Shown here: piece after piece, positions 26,103 through 34,914 of the stretch
How positions within the stretch are numbered: the first letter of the stretch is position 1
Layout of the letters: every line of letters begins with the position of its first letter
Assembly: GCA_045655805.1 (NCBI GenBank)
Contig: JAZOPZ010000022.1
Coordinates: 51,020 to 115,019, forward strand
Direction: 5' to 3'
DNA length: 64,000 nucleotides
Source: UBA11475 sp045655805
GTDB taxonomy: Bacteria; Bacillota; Clostridia; Christensenellales; Borkfalkiaceae
The notes under the pieces: generated by a model
Seen by the model: the letters and a program-made list of their open reading frames with translations, nothing else
Told to the model about the DNA's origin: nothing
Databases searched by the model: none
Program-made: the position numbers and the translations under genes

Positions 26103-29100
26103 ATGGCAAAAAGAACAGACATCAAAAAAATACTTATTATAGGTTCGGGTCCGATTATCATCGGTCAAGCAGCGGAATTCGATTACGCAGGCACGCAGGC
26201 TTGTTTAGCCCTTAAAGAAGAAGGCTACGAAGTAGTTTTGGTTAACTCAAACCCTGCTACTATTATGACCGATACTACTATTGCTGACAAGGTTTACATG
26301 GAACCTTTAACCCTTGAATATTTAGCAAAGATACTTCGTTACGAGCGCCCTGACGCAATATTGCCGGGTATCGGTGGACAAACTGGGCTAAACCTCGCTA
26401 TGCAACTTGAAAAGAAAGGCGTGCTTAAAGAATGTGGAGTTGAACTTTTAGGTACGAGTAGTGAAAGTATCGAACGCGCTGAAGATAGAGAAATGTTCAA
26501 AGAACTTTGTCAATCAATTGGCGAACCAACTATTCCTTCCGAAATCACTTATAATATTGAAGAAGCAAAAAAAGCGGCAAAACAAATCGGTTACCCTGTA
26601 GTTTTAAGACCTGCTTTTACCCTCGGTGGTACTGGCGGTGGCTTTGCTAACAATGAAGAAGAACTCGTTGAAATCGGTAACAACGCTTTCAAACTTTCGC
26701 CTGTACACCAAGTTCTTATTGAAAAGAGCGTTAAGGGTTACAAAGAAATTGAGTTTGAAGTTATGCGTGATGGTAACGACCACGCTATCACAATTTGCGG
26801 TATGGAAAACGTAGACCCTGTTGGCGTGCATACGGGGGATTCAATAGTAGTTGCGCCTATTATGACACTCTCTAAAGAAGACGAAAAAATGTTGAATACT
26901 TCTGCCATCAAACTTATTAAAGAACTTAAAATCGAAGGTGGTTGTAACGTTCAATTTGCGCTTAATCCTCACAGTTCTGAATACTATTTAATCGAAGTAA
27001 ACCCAAGAGTATCTCGTTCGTCTGCGCTCGCAAGCAAAGCAAGTGGCTACCCTATAGCAAGAGTTACTGCAAAAATTGCAGTTGGTATGGCGCTTGAAGA
27101 AATTAAAATTGCTAACACCAACGCAGCGTTTGAACCTAAACTCGACTACGTTATTGCAAAATTACCACGCTTTCCATTTGATAAGTTTGCAAACGCAACT
27201 AATAAACTCGGTACGCAAATGAAAGCAACCGGCGAAGTTATGGGTATCGGTTCAAATCTTGAAGAAGCGCTTTTAAAAGGTATTCGTTCACTTGAAATTG
27301 GCGCTAATCACGTATACCACCCAAAATTTGATAATATGAGCGTTGAAGAACTTCTCAATTACATAAAAGATTTCCGTTCAGACAACGTTTTCGCTATTGC
27401 AGAACTCATCTATCACGGGGTTTCACTTGAAAAACTTCACGAAGTTACGATGATTACTCCGTATTTCTTGCAAGCATTTAAAAACATTATCGATATGGAA
27501 GAAGTCCTCCGTGTAAATAAAGACGTTAAAACTCTTGTCAACGCTAAAAAGATGGGCTTTAGCGATAAATATATTGCTCGTCTTTGGAAGTGTAATGAAC
27601 TTGACGTTTATTCTATGCGTAAAGAACACAATCTTTTACCTGTATTTAAGATGGTTGATACTTGCCACACAAATGCGTATATTCCATACTTTTATTCTTC
27701 ATACACGGGCACGAATCAATCACGTTTAACCGATAAGAAAAAAATCGTAGTTCTCGGTGCTGGACCTATTCGTATCGGTCAAGGCGTAGAGTTTGACTAT
27801 TCAACTGTACACGCAGTTATGACGATTAAAAACGCAGGGTATGAAGCAATTATTATCAACAATAACCCTGAAACCGTTTCAACGGACTATACTACTGCAG
27901 ATAAACTTTATTTTGAACCATTAACGCCGGAAGACGTTATGAATATTATTGAGTTTGAACAACCTGAAGGCGTTGTTGCGTCGCTCGGTGGTCAAACGGC
28001 AATAAATCTTGCGCAACCACTTCACGACCGAGGCGTTAAAATTATCGGTACGGATTGCGACGCTATCGATCGTGCCGAAGATAGAAATTCTTTTGAAAAT
28101 CTTCTTAACGAATTAAATATTCCTAGAGCAAAGGGTAGGGCGGTAACCAAAATTCAAGATGGTATCGACGCCGCTAGGGAAATCGGTTATCCCGTACTCG
28201 TTAGACCAAGTTTCGTACTTGGTGGCAGGGCTATGCAAATCGTTGCTAATGAAGAACAACTCCGTCACTACTTAAAAACTGCGGTTGAAATTGACGAGGA
28301 CAAGCCTGTACTCGTAGATAAATATATTGAAGGTAAAGAAGTTGAAATCGACGCTATTTGCGACGGTAGAGACGTATTCGTTCCTGGTATTATGGAACTC
28401 GTTGAAAGAACGGGTATTCATAGCGGTGACAGTATTAGCGTTTACCCAACTTTCAGTATCTCTAATAAAGTTAAGGGCGTAATTTTACAATATGCTAAAA
28501 AACTTGGCGTAGGTATCGGCATTAAAGGTCTTTATAATATTCAATTTATCGTTGATAAGGATGACAACGTTTATATTATCGAAGTAAACCCTCGTTCTTC
28601 AAGAACCGTTCCGTTCCTTTCAAAAGCAACTGGATACAGTCTTGCTGATATCGCTACCGAAGTTATTATGGGTAAGAGCCTTAAAGAACAAGGAATTTTT
28701 GATATCTATCCTGCTGAAAAGAAACGCTGGTACGTTAAAGTTCCTGTATTCTCGTTCAATAAGTTAAGGGGGCTCGACGCATATCTTTCACCTGAAATGA
28801 AGTCCACCGGTGAAGCAATTGGTTACGACGATAAATTAAATCGTGCGCTTTACAAGGCTTTGCAAGCGTCAGGTATGGGCGTTCAAAAATACGGCACGGT
28901 ATTCGTTACGGTTGCTGATAGAGACAAAGAAGAAGCACTTACGCTTATTAGAAGATTTTACAACCTCGGCTTTAATATCGAAGCAACGGAAGGTACTGCA
29001 AAATTCCTTAAATCAAACGGTATTAGAACTAAAGTTTTGGGCAAGATTACCGACGGGTCTACCGAGATTTTGGATTCAATTAGACAAGGTCATATTGCTT

Positions 29101-29273
29101 ACGTTATCAATACTAGAGACGTTGCGTCGCACGGCGCTCACACCGACGGTATGGAAATTCGTCGTGCAGCAACCGAAAACAACGTAACCATCTTCACGGC
29201 TCTTGATACCGTAAGAGTGCTTTTAGACGTGCTTGAAGAAATTACTTTGACTATTTCAACGATTGACGCTTAA
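26103..29273 (+). CDS. carB: Carbamoyl-phosphate synthase large subunit
   Basis: 1056 residues, complete. Two homologous ATP-grasp halves are visible, each with a start of the type GSGPI(I)IGQ / GAGPIRIGQGVEFDYS, and the C-terminal regulatory MGS-like domain (about 930-1056). It makes carbamoyl phosphate from bicarbonate, ammonia and two ATP. Normally the glutaminase subunit CarA (about 350 residues) is encoded just upstream; here pyrC is the direct neighbour and no carA is found in the window, so ammonia supply or a carA elsewhere is needed. Confidence 0.97.
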   Translation: MAKRTDIKKILIIGSGPIIIGQAAEFDYAGTQACLALKEEGYEVVLVNSNPATIMTDTTIADKVYMEPLTLEYLAKILRYERPDAILPGIGGQTGLNLAMQLEKKGVLKECGVELLGTSSESIERAEDREMFKELCQSIGEPTIPSEITYNIEEAKKAAKQIGYPVVLRPAFTLGGTGGGFANNEEELVEIGNNAFKLSPVHQVLIEKSVKGYKEIEFEVMRDGNDHAITICGMENVDPVGVHTGDSIVVAPIMTLSKEDEKMLNTSAIKLIKELKIEGGCNVQFALNPHSSEYYLIEVNPRVSRSSALASKASGYPIARVTAKIAVGMALEEIKIANTNAAFEPKLDYVIAKLPRFPFDKFANATNKLGTQMKATGEVMGIGSNLEEALLKGIRSLEIGANHVYHPKFDNMSVEELLNYIKDFRSDNVFAIAELIYHGVSLEKLHEVTMITPYFLQAFKNIIDMEEVLRVNKDVKTLVNAKKMGFSDKYIARLWKCNELDVYSMRKEHNLLPVFKMVDTCHTNAYIPYFYSSYTGTNQSRLTDKKKIVVLGAGPIRIGQGVEFDYSTVHAVMTIKNAGYEAIIINNNPETVSTDYTTADKLYFEPLTPEDVMNIIEFEQPEGVVASLGGQTAINLAQPLHDRGVKIIGTDCDAIDRAEDRNSFENLLNELNIPRAKGRAVTKIQDGIDAAREIGYPVLVRPSFVLGGRAMQIVANEEQLRHYLKTAVEIDEDKPVLVDKYIEGKEVEIDAICDGRDVFVPGIMELVERTGIHSGDSISVYPTFSISNKVKGVILQYAKKLGVGIGIKGLYNIQFIVDKDDNVYIIEVNPRSSRTVPFLSKATGYSLADIATEVIMGKSLKEQGIFDIYPAEKKRWYVKVPVFSFNKLRGLDAYLSPEMKSTGEAIGYDDKLNRALYKALQASGMGVQKYGTVFVTVADRDKEEALTLIRRFYNLGFNIEATEGTAKFLKSNGIRTKVLGKITDGSTEILDSIRQGHIAYVINTRDVASHGAHTDGMEIRRAATENNVTIFTALDTVRVLLDVLEEITLTISTIDA

Positions 29274-29285
29274 AAAGGGATTAAA

Positions 29286-30020
29286 ATGAAACAAGTTTTT
29301 TTGACAATTACTTCTAACGAAAAACTCACCGACACGGTTATGAAGATGACTTTGCAAGGCGATATTTCCGCAATAACCGCGCCGGGACAATTCGTAAATA
29401 TTAAACTTGACGGCTTATTTTTACGCCGTCCGATTTCGGTGTGCGACGCCGAAAATGATACCCTTACAATCGTTTATAAAGTGGTTGGCAAGGGTACTGA
29501 CCAAATGAGCAAAATGACCGAAGGAACGCTTGACGTATTAACGGGGCTTGGCAATGGTTACGACTTATCACTCGCAGGTAAAAAGCCACTTTTAATCGGT
29601 GGTGGGGTAGGTGTTCCACCTATGTATATGCTTGCTAAAAAATTGATTGTGGACGGGCTTGACGTTACCGTTGTGCTCGGTTTTAATACCAAGTCTGAAA
29701 TTTTTTATGAAGAAGAATTCAAAAAATTAGGTGCAAAAGTAATAGTTGCAACGGCTGACGGTAGTTATGGCGTAAAAGGGTTCGTAACCGACGCGATCAA
29801 GGATTTAGAGTACAGTTATTTTTACACTTGCGGGCCTGAACCTATGCTTAAAGCGTTGTTTAATTCAACTAAAACTCAAGGTCAATTTTCTTTTGAAGAA
29901 CGTATGGGTTGTGGTTTTGGCGCGTGTATGGGATGTTCTTGCAAAACCATCTACGGCAACAAGCGTATTTGCAAAGAAGGGCCTGTACTTAAGAAGGAAG
30001 AAATATTATGGAAAAATTAA
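29286..30020 (+). CDS. pyrK: Dihydroorotate dehydrogenase electron transfer subunit
   Basis: 244 residues. FAD and [2Fe-2S] protein that passes electrons from PyrD to NAD. Ferredoxin-reductase-type FAD domain (LRRPISVCDAEND near 48-60), NAD domain with LIGGGVGVPPMYML (about 103-116) and the C-terminal cluster motif CGFGACMGCSCK plus a last Cys in RICKEG. The end overlaps pyrD by 13 bases, fitting a stable PyrK-PyrDB complex. Confidence 0.95.
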   Translation: MKQVFLTITSNEKLTDTVMKMTLQGDISAITAPGQFVNIKLDGLFLRRPISVCDAENDTLTIVYKVVGKGTDQMSKMTEGTLDVLTGLGNGYDLSLAGKKPLLIGGGVGVPPMYMLAKKLIVDGLDVTVVLGFNTKSEIFYEEEFKKLGAKVIVATADGSYGVKGFVTDAIKDLEYSYFYTCGPEPMLKALFNSTKTQGQFSFEERMGCGFGACMGCSCKTIYGNKRICKEGPVLKKEEILWKN

Positions 30021-30919
30021 AAGTTAATTTGCTCGGCATTGAACTTGATAATCCTATTATTCCTGCAAGCGGGACTTTTGGGTACGGCTATGAGTTTGCT
30101 GAACTTTACGATATAAATATGCTCGGTACTTTTTCTTTTAAGGGTACGACTAAAGACGCTCGTTTTGGTAACCCTACGCCAAGAATTGCAGAATGCACTT
30201 CGGGTATGATAAACGCAGTCGGTTTACAAAATCCTGGCGTTGACAAGCTTATTGAAGAAGAATTACCAAAATTAAAAAAGTGTTTCAATAAAAAAGTTAT
30301 GGCAAACGTAAGTGGGTTTTCTATTGAAGATTACGCTTACACTTGCGCTAAATTAGATAAAGAAGACCAGGTGGGCTGGCTTGAAGTTAATATTAGTTGC
30401 CCTAACGTGCACGGTGGGGGGATGAGTTTCGGTACTTCACCTGAAATGGCGTATAAAGTAACTAAAGCCGTTAAAGAAGTTACTACGAAGCCCGTTATTA
30501 TCAAACTTTCACCTAACGTAACTGATATCGTTGCGATTGCAAAAGCGTGTGAAGACGCAGGCGCTGATGGTATAAGTTTAATCAATACTATGCTCGGTAT
30601 GAGAGTTGACCTTAATAAAAGAAAACCCGTTATAGCAAACACTATGGGTGGGTTTTCGGGTAAGGCGATTTTTCCCGTGGCAGTTAGAATGGTTTACCAA
30701 GTGTCGCACGCAGTTAAAATACCGGTTATCGGTATGGGTGGTGTAAGTTGTGCTGAAGACGTTATCGAAATGATGATGGCAGGTGCTACCGCCGTTGAAG
30801 TAGGTGCGCAAAACTTGGTTGACCCGTATGCGTGTAAGAAGATTATTGAAGATTTACCTTCAGTAATGGCAAAATATAAAATAAATTCGTTAAAAGAAAT
30901 TATAGGAGTAGTAAAATAA
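30008..30919 (+). CDS. pyrD: Dihydroorotate dehydrogenase B, catalytic subunit
   Basis: 303 residues, class 1B (PyrDB), NAD-linked through PyrK. FMN barrel with PIIPASGTFGYG (15-26), NVSGFS, the catalytic-loop segment VNISCPNVHGGG (class 1B uses Cys as base; Cys in ISCPN near residue 130) and GMGGV near 245. Its start lies inside pyrK and its stop overlaps the pyrF ATG by one base (TAATG). Confidence 0.96.
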   Translation: MEKLKVNLLGIELDNPIIPASGTFGYGYEFAELYDINMLGTFSFKGTTKDARFGNPTPRIAECTSGMINAVGLQNPGVDKLIEEELPKLKKCFNKKVMANVSGFSIEDYAYTCAKLDKEDQVGWLEVNISCPNVHGGGMSFGTSPEMAYKVTKAVKEVTTKPVIIKLSPNVTDIVAIAKACEDAGADGISLINTMLGMRVDLNKRKPVIANTMGGFSGKAIFPVAVRMVYQVSHAVKIPVIGMGGVSCAEDVIEMMMAGATAVEVGAQNLVDPYACKKIIEDLPSVMAKYKINSLKEIIGVVK

Positions 30920-31617
30920 TGGCAAAAGACGTAATCGTAGCATTGGACTTTGACAGCAAAGAAAAGGTTTTTGCATTTTTAGATTTATTCAAAGATAGAA
31001 AACCTTTTGTAAAAATCGGTATGGAACTTTTCTATGCCGAAGGCCCTGCAATCGTTAGAGAAATCAAGAAAAGAGGTCATAAAATCTTTTTGGATTTGAA
31101 ACTTCACGATATTCCTAACACCGTTAAAAAATCAATGGCGGTATTATCTGGGCTTGACGTTGATATGACTAACTTACACGCCGGTGGTACGGTTAAAATG
31201 ATGCAAGGCGCATTAGAAGGGTTAACTAGACCGGACGGTACTAGACCTTTGCTTATCGCTGTAACGCAACTTACTTCTACCGACCAAGAAAGTATGGAAA
31301 ACGACCTTTTAATTAAAGAACCTATCGATAAGGTAGTTATGCATTACGCGTCTTGCGCTAAAAAAGCAGGGCTTGACGGCGTAGTATGTTCTCCACTTGA
31401 AGCAGGTAAAGTACACGGTCTTTGTGGTGAAAATTTCTTGACGGTTACCCCTGGCGTTAGATTTGCGGACGGCGAAGTTGGTGACCAAAAGCGCGTTACA
31501 ACTCCTGCAAAAGCAAGGGAAATCGGTTCTGACTATATCGTAGTGGGCAGACCTATCACGGCGGCTAGCGACCCTGTTGCCGCTTACAATAGATGTATTG
31601 AAGAATTTTTAGGTTAA
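30919..31617 (+). CDS. pyrF: Orotidine 5'-phosphate decarboxylase
   Basis: 232 residues, class I PyrF. Converts OMP to UMP. The catalytic Lys-Asp tetrad is in FLDLKLHDIPNTV (about 55-67), with VALDFDS at the N-terminus and GVRF..GDQKRV..P and IVVGRPIT near the C-terminus for phosphate binding. Directly coupled to pyrD by overlapping stop and start codons. Confidence 0.97.
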   Translation: MAKDVIVALDFDSKEKVFAFLDLFKDRKPFVKIGMELFYAEGPAIVREIKKRGHKIFLDLKLHDIPNTVKKSMAVLSGLDVDMTNLHAGGTVKMMQGALEGLTRPDGTRPLLIAVTQLTSTDQESMENDLLIKEPIDKVVMHYASCAKKAGLDGVVCSPLEAGKVHGLCGENFLTVTPGVRFADGEVGDQKRVTTPAKAREIGSDYIVVGRPITAASDPVAAYNRCIEEFLG

Positions 31618-31628
31618 GGAGATATATT

Positions 31629-32270
31629 ATGACGGAACTTCAAAAATTGATTGCAAAAGATTTACTCTCAATTAAAGCGGTTTTCTTCCGTCCGGAAGAA
31701 CCTTTTACTTGGGCTAGTGGTATCAAAAGCCCAGTTTACTGCGACAATCGTTTGACGCTTACTGCACCAAAAGTAAGATGCGACGTAGAAAACGGTCTTG
31801 CTACACTTATTAAAGAAAATTACCCTGACGTTGAAGTGCTTATGGGTACTTCTACCGCAGGTATCGCACACGCTGCTATTACTGCGCACATTATGGATTT
31901 ACCTATGGGTTACGTTCGTTCGGGCGCTAAAGACCACGGTAGACAAAACCAAATTGAAGGCAAACTCGAAAAAGGTCAAAAGGTAGTCGTTGTTGAAGAT
32001 TTGATTTCAACCGGTGGCAGTTGTATAGAAGTTGTTAACGTATTACGTGAAGCAGGCGCTGAAGTTTTAGGTATTGTAAGCATCTTCACCTACGGTATGC
32101 AAAAGGGTATTGATAGACTTAATCAAGCAAACGTTAAAAACGTTTCACTTACTAACTTTGACGTAATTGCTGAAGTTGCCGCTGAAGAAAACTACGTTAA
32201 GGCTGAAGACGTAAAAAGACTTATCGCGTTTAGGAACAATCCGTCTGACGAAAGTTGGATTACGAAATAA
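31629..32270 (+). CDS. pyrE: Orotate phosphoribosyltransferase
   Basis: 213 residues. Forms OMP from orotate and PRPP. FTWASGIKSPVYCDNR (25-40) binds orotate; the PRPP loop is VVVVEDLISTGGSC (about 118-131). AAGGAG at good distance to the ATG, 11 bp after pyrF. Its place next to pyrF matches Bacillus order. Confidence 0.97.
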   Translation: MTELQKLIAKDLLSIKAVFFRPEEPFTWASGIKSPVYCDNRLTLTAPKVRCDVENGLATLIKENYPDVEVLMGTSTAGIAHAAITAHIMDLPMGYVRSGAKDHGRQNQIEGKLEKGQKVVVVEDLISTGGSCIEVVNVLREAGAEVLGIVSIFTYGMQKGIDRLNQANVKNVSLTNFDVIAEVAAEENYVKAEDVKRLIAFRNNPSDESWITK

Positions 32271-32279
32271 GGAGTAGTT

Positions 32280-33191
32280 ATGAGAAGTGTTATTGATATT
32301 CTTGATTTAACGGCTGAAGAAATTGACGAACTTATCGCTACGGCAAAAGATATTATCGCTAATCCCGTTAAATATTCGCAAAAATGTGCAGGCAAAAAAC
32401 TTGCAACGCTCTTTTTTGAACCGTCTACTAGAACTCGTTTGAGTTTTGAAGCGGCTATGTACGAACTCGGTGGCCACGTAATAGGGTTTTCTTCTGCTAG
32501 CAGTACTTCTGCAAGTAAGGGGGAAAGTGTTGCCGATACTGCAAGGGTTATTAGTTGCTATGCCGATATTATCGCTATGCGTCACTACAAAGAAGGTGCG
32601 CCTTTCGTAGCGTCAAAGTATGCAAGTATTCCAGTAATCAACGCAGGCGACGGTGGGCATAATCACCCAACTCAAACGCTTGCCGACCTTTTAACTATTA
32701 GTCTTGAAAAGGGTAGACTTAACGACTTTACAATCGGTTTTTGTGGCGACTTAAAGTTTGGCAGAACCGTTCACTCGTTAATTAACGCACTTTCACGCTA
32801 TACGGGTATTAAAGTTGTGCTTATATCACCTGACGAACTTAAACTTCCAAGTTACGTTAAAAACGACGTGCTCGATAAAAACGGTATCGCTTATGAAGAA
32901 ACTGCCGATTTAGAGGCCGTTATGCCACAACTCGACGTGTTGTATATGACTAGGGTTCAAGGCGAAAGATTTTTCAACGAAGAAGACTATTTGCGTTTAA
33001 GGGATAGTTATATTTTAACGCCTGCAAAACTTTTGACGGCTAAAAAAGACTTGTCAATTTTACATCCGTTGCCAAGGGTAAACGAAATCAGCGTTGCTAT
33101 TGATAACGACCCACGCGCTTGCTACTTCAAACAAGTTAGAAACGGCAAGTATATGCGTATGGCTCTTATTCTTAAACTTTTGGGGGTGTAG
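32280..33191 (+). CDS. pyrB: Aspartate carbamoyltransferase, catalytic chain
   Basis: 303 residues. Joins carbamoyl phosphate and aspartate, the committed step of the pathway. Carbamoyl-phosphate motif FFEPSTRTRLSFE (about 46-58), GDGGHNHPTQTLADL (123-137) and the aspartate-binding TRVQGERF and LHPLPRVNEI near the C-terminus are present. It is followed by pyrI after a single base, so the enzyme is expected to be the regulated c6r6 holoenzyme. Confidence 0.97.
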   Translation: MRSVIDILDLTAEEIDELIATAKDIIANPVKYSQKCAGKKLATLFFEPSTRTRLSFEAAMYELGGHVIGFSSASSTSASKGESVADTARVISCYADIIAMRHYKEGAPFVASKYASIPVINAGDGGHNHPTQTLADLLTISLEKGRLNDFTIGFCGDLKFGRTVHSLINALSRYTGIKVVLISPDELKLPSYVKNDVLDKNGIAYEETADLEAVMPQLDVLYMTRVQGERFFNEEDYLRLRDSYILTPAKLLTAKKDLSILHPLPRVNEISVAIDNDPRACYFKQVRNGKYMRMALILKLLGV

Positions 33192-33192
33192 T

Positions 33193-33615
33193 ATGAATAT
33201 TGATTCTATTAAAAACGGCGTCGTTATAGACCATATTCCAGCAGGTCTTGGAATGAAACTTTATAACTACTTAAAACTTGAAGATTTTGATTGTCCAGTA
33301 GCGCTCATTAAAAACGCTTTCAGCAAAAAAACTGGCAAAAAAGATATTATAAAGATTGACGATAAGGTTGAACTTAACCTTGATATTATCGGTTACATTG
33401 CTCCGTCTGCAACCGTAAATTTCATTGCTGATGGTAAAATCACTTGTAAAAAGAGTATTGATTTACCTGAAAAATTAGTTAACGTTATTAAGTGTAAAAA
33501 CCCACGTTGCATCACTACTACTGAACAAGAAATTGAACACATTTTCCGTTTGACTGATAAAGAAAACGGCGTTTATCGTTGTATTTATTGTGAAGTTAAA
33601 GCAAGTGAAAAGTAA
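33193..33615 (+). CDS. pyrI: Aspartate carbamoyltransferase, regulatory chain
   Basis: 140 residues. Binds allosteric nucleotides and holds the catalytic trimers through a zinc domain. The start ATG at 33193 gives the usual N-terminus MNIDSIKNGVVIDHIPAG; an open frame upstream inside pyrB is a shadow. Zinc ligands: CKNPRC (about 105-110) and the later CIYC. Last gene of the pyr operon, followed by a terminator. Confidence 0.95.
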   Translation: MNIDSIKNGVVIDHIPAGLGMKLYNYLKLEDFDCPVALIKNAFSKKTGKKDIIKIDDKVELNLDIIGYIAPSATVNFIADGKITCKKSIDLPEKLVNVIKCKNPRCITTTEQEIEHIFRLTDKENGVYRCIYCEVKASEK

Positions 33616-33630
33616 ACTAATAAAACAAAT

Positions 33631-33654
33631 AAGCCCCTTTTTTTAGGGGCTTTT
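33631..33654 (+). terminator. Terminator of the pyr operon
   Basis: AAGCCCC/GGGGCTTTT around a T-rich loop. Between this and the pfkA promoter the sequence holds a dispersed repeat copy and AT-rich DNA. Confidence 0.75.
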
Positions 33655-33683
33655 AGTTTGCTTAAAATACAAGTTTCGTTATA

Positions 33684-33712
33684 AACGGTATCGTGAAAGT
33701 TGACCGTTAAAA
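33684..33712 (+). repeat. Dispersed intergenic repeat, copy 2
   Basis: Starts AACGGTATCGTGAAAGTTGA and ends with CCGTT, so its ends AACGGT and ACCGTT are also inverted repeats. It lies 30 bp after the pyr operon terminator. Confidence 0.65.
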
Positions 33713-33838
33713 GTGTCAAAGTTGGTTGAAAACGATAAAATAATTTTTTTAATTATATTTTTAAGCCGTTTGTTTTTTTATCGTAGATTACAAAATATTT
33801 TAGATTTTATATAAATATAAAAATCTTTGTAAAAACCC

Positions 33839-33867
33839 TTGAAGTTTTGTGTGTAATTTGGTAAAAT
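33839..33867 (+). promoter_or_regulatory. Promoter of pfkA
   Basis: TTGAAG (33839-33844), 17 bp, TAAAAT (33862-33867), 39 bp before the pfkA ATG. Confidence 0.5.
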
Positions 33868-33906
33868 AATAAAGTATAGTACGAAAAACTTCTTAAAGGA
33901 GTGTTT

Positions 33907-34872
33907 ATGAAGAAAATTGCTGTTTTAACGAGTGGTGGGGACGCCCCTGGTATGAACGCTGCCGTACGTGCAGTAGTTAGGTCTGCTATTGCTTGTGGTA
34001 TGCAAGTTTACGGTGTAGAGCGTGGTTGGGACGGTCTTATCAATGGTAAGATTTTTGAAATGGAAACTCGTTCGGTTTCGGATATGATACAAAGGGGTGG
34101 TACTTTTTTAAAGACTGCTCGTTGTCCAGAGTTCGTTACTCTTGAAGGTCAAAAAAAGGCTGCTGAAACTCTTGAGGCTTACGGTATTGAAGGCGTAGTA
34201 GTTATTGGTGGCGACGGTTCTTTTAGAGGTGCTAAAGATTTATCTGATAACTTCGGCGTTAAGTGTATGGGTATCCCTGGCACTATTGATAACGACCTTG
34301 CATACACCGATTACACATTGGGTTTTGATACTGCCGTTAATACCGTTATCGGCGCTATCAATAATCTTCGCGATACTATGCAATCACACGACCGTGTAAG
34401 TCTTGTTGAAGTTATGGGCAGACATTGTGGCGATATCGCTTTATATTCAGGTATTGCTGGTGGCGCTGAATATATTTTAACGCCTGAAAGACCTTTCGAC
34501 CTTGAAAAGATTGCAAAGTCGCTTAAGAGAAGTAAACTCCGTGGTAAGACTTCTAATATGATAGTTCTTGCAGAAGGCGCAGGTAATCGTGACGATATCG
34601 TTAAGTACCTTAATGACGAAGCCGGCGTTAACATTAAAATCACTCACCTTGGTCACGTACAAAGGGGTGGTTCACCTACTATGGCTGACCGTATTTTGGC
34701 AACTCGTTTCGGTGTTAAGGCTGTCGAAGCGATTATGGATGAAAACTCGGTATCTTCAGCAATCGGTATTAAGGATAACAAAATCGTAGTAGTTCCGTTT
34801 GAAGATGCTTTCAATGCAAAGCGCACTACAAACGAAGAACTCTATAATGCTTTCAATATGTTAAGCAAATAA
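33907..34872 (+). CDS. pfkA: ATP-dependent 6-phosphofructokinase
   Basis: 321 residues, the normal bacterial length. Phosphorylates fructose 6-phosphate in glycolysis. The phosphate-donor motif is GGDGS (101-105) and the substrate motif PGTIDND (124-130), both with the glycines that mark ATP as donor. ATG 33907 is chosen over an in-frame GTG two codons upstream because AAAGGAG then has proper spacing. Directly followed by a second, PPi-type phosphofructokinase gene with a 42-bp gap, probably one transcript. Confidence 0.96.
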   Translation: MKKIAVLTSGGDAPGMNAAVRAVVRSAIACGMQVYGVERGWDGLINGKIFEMETRSVSDMIQRGGTFLKTARCPEFVTLEGQKKAAETLEAYGIEGVVVIGGDGSFRGAKDLSDNFGVKCMGIPGTIDNDLAYTDYTLGFDTAVNTVIGAINNLRDTMQSHDRVSLVEVMGRHCGDIALYSGIAGGAEYILTPERPFDLEKIAKSLKRSKLRGKTSNMIVLAEGAGNRDDIVKYLNDEAGVNIKITHLGHVQRGGSPTMADRILATRFGVKAVEAIMDENSVSSAIGIKDNKIVVVPFEDAFNAKRTTNEELYNAFNMLSK

Positions 34873-34914
34873 TAAATGAAAAAATAAATTTTTAACTATA
34901 TAGGAGAAATTTTT

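Noticed and set aside
33094..33193. 33-codon N-terminal extension of PyrI inside pyrB
   Set aside because: It is pyrB read in another frame; the ATG at 33193 gives the usual PyrI length and start.
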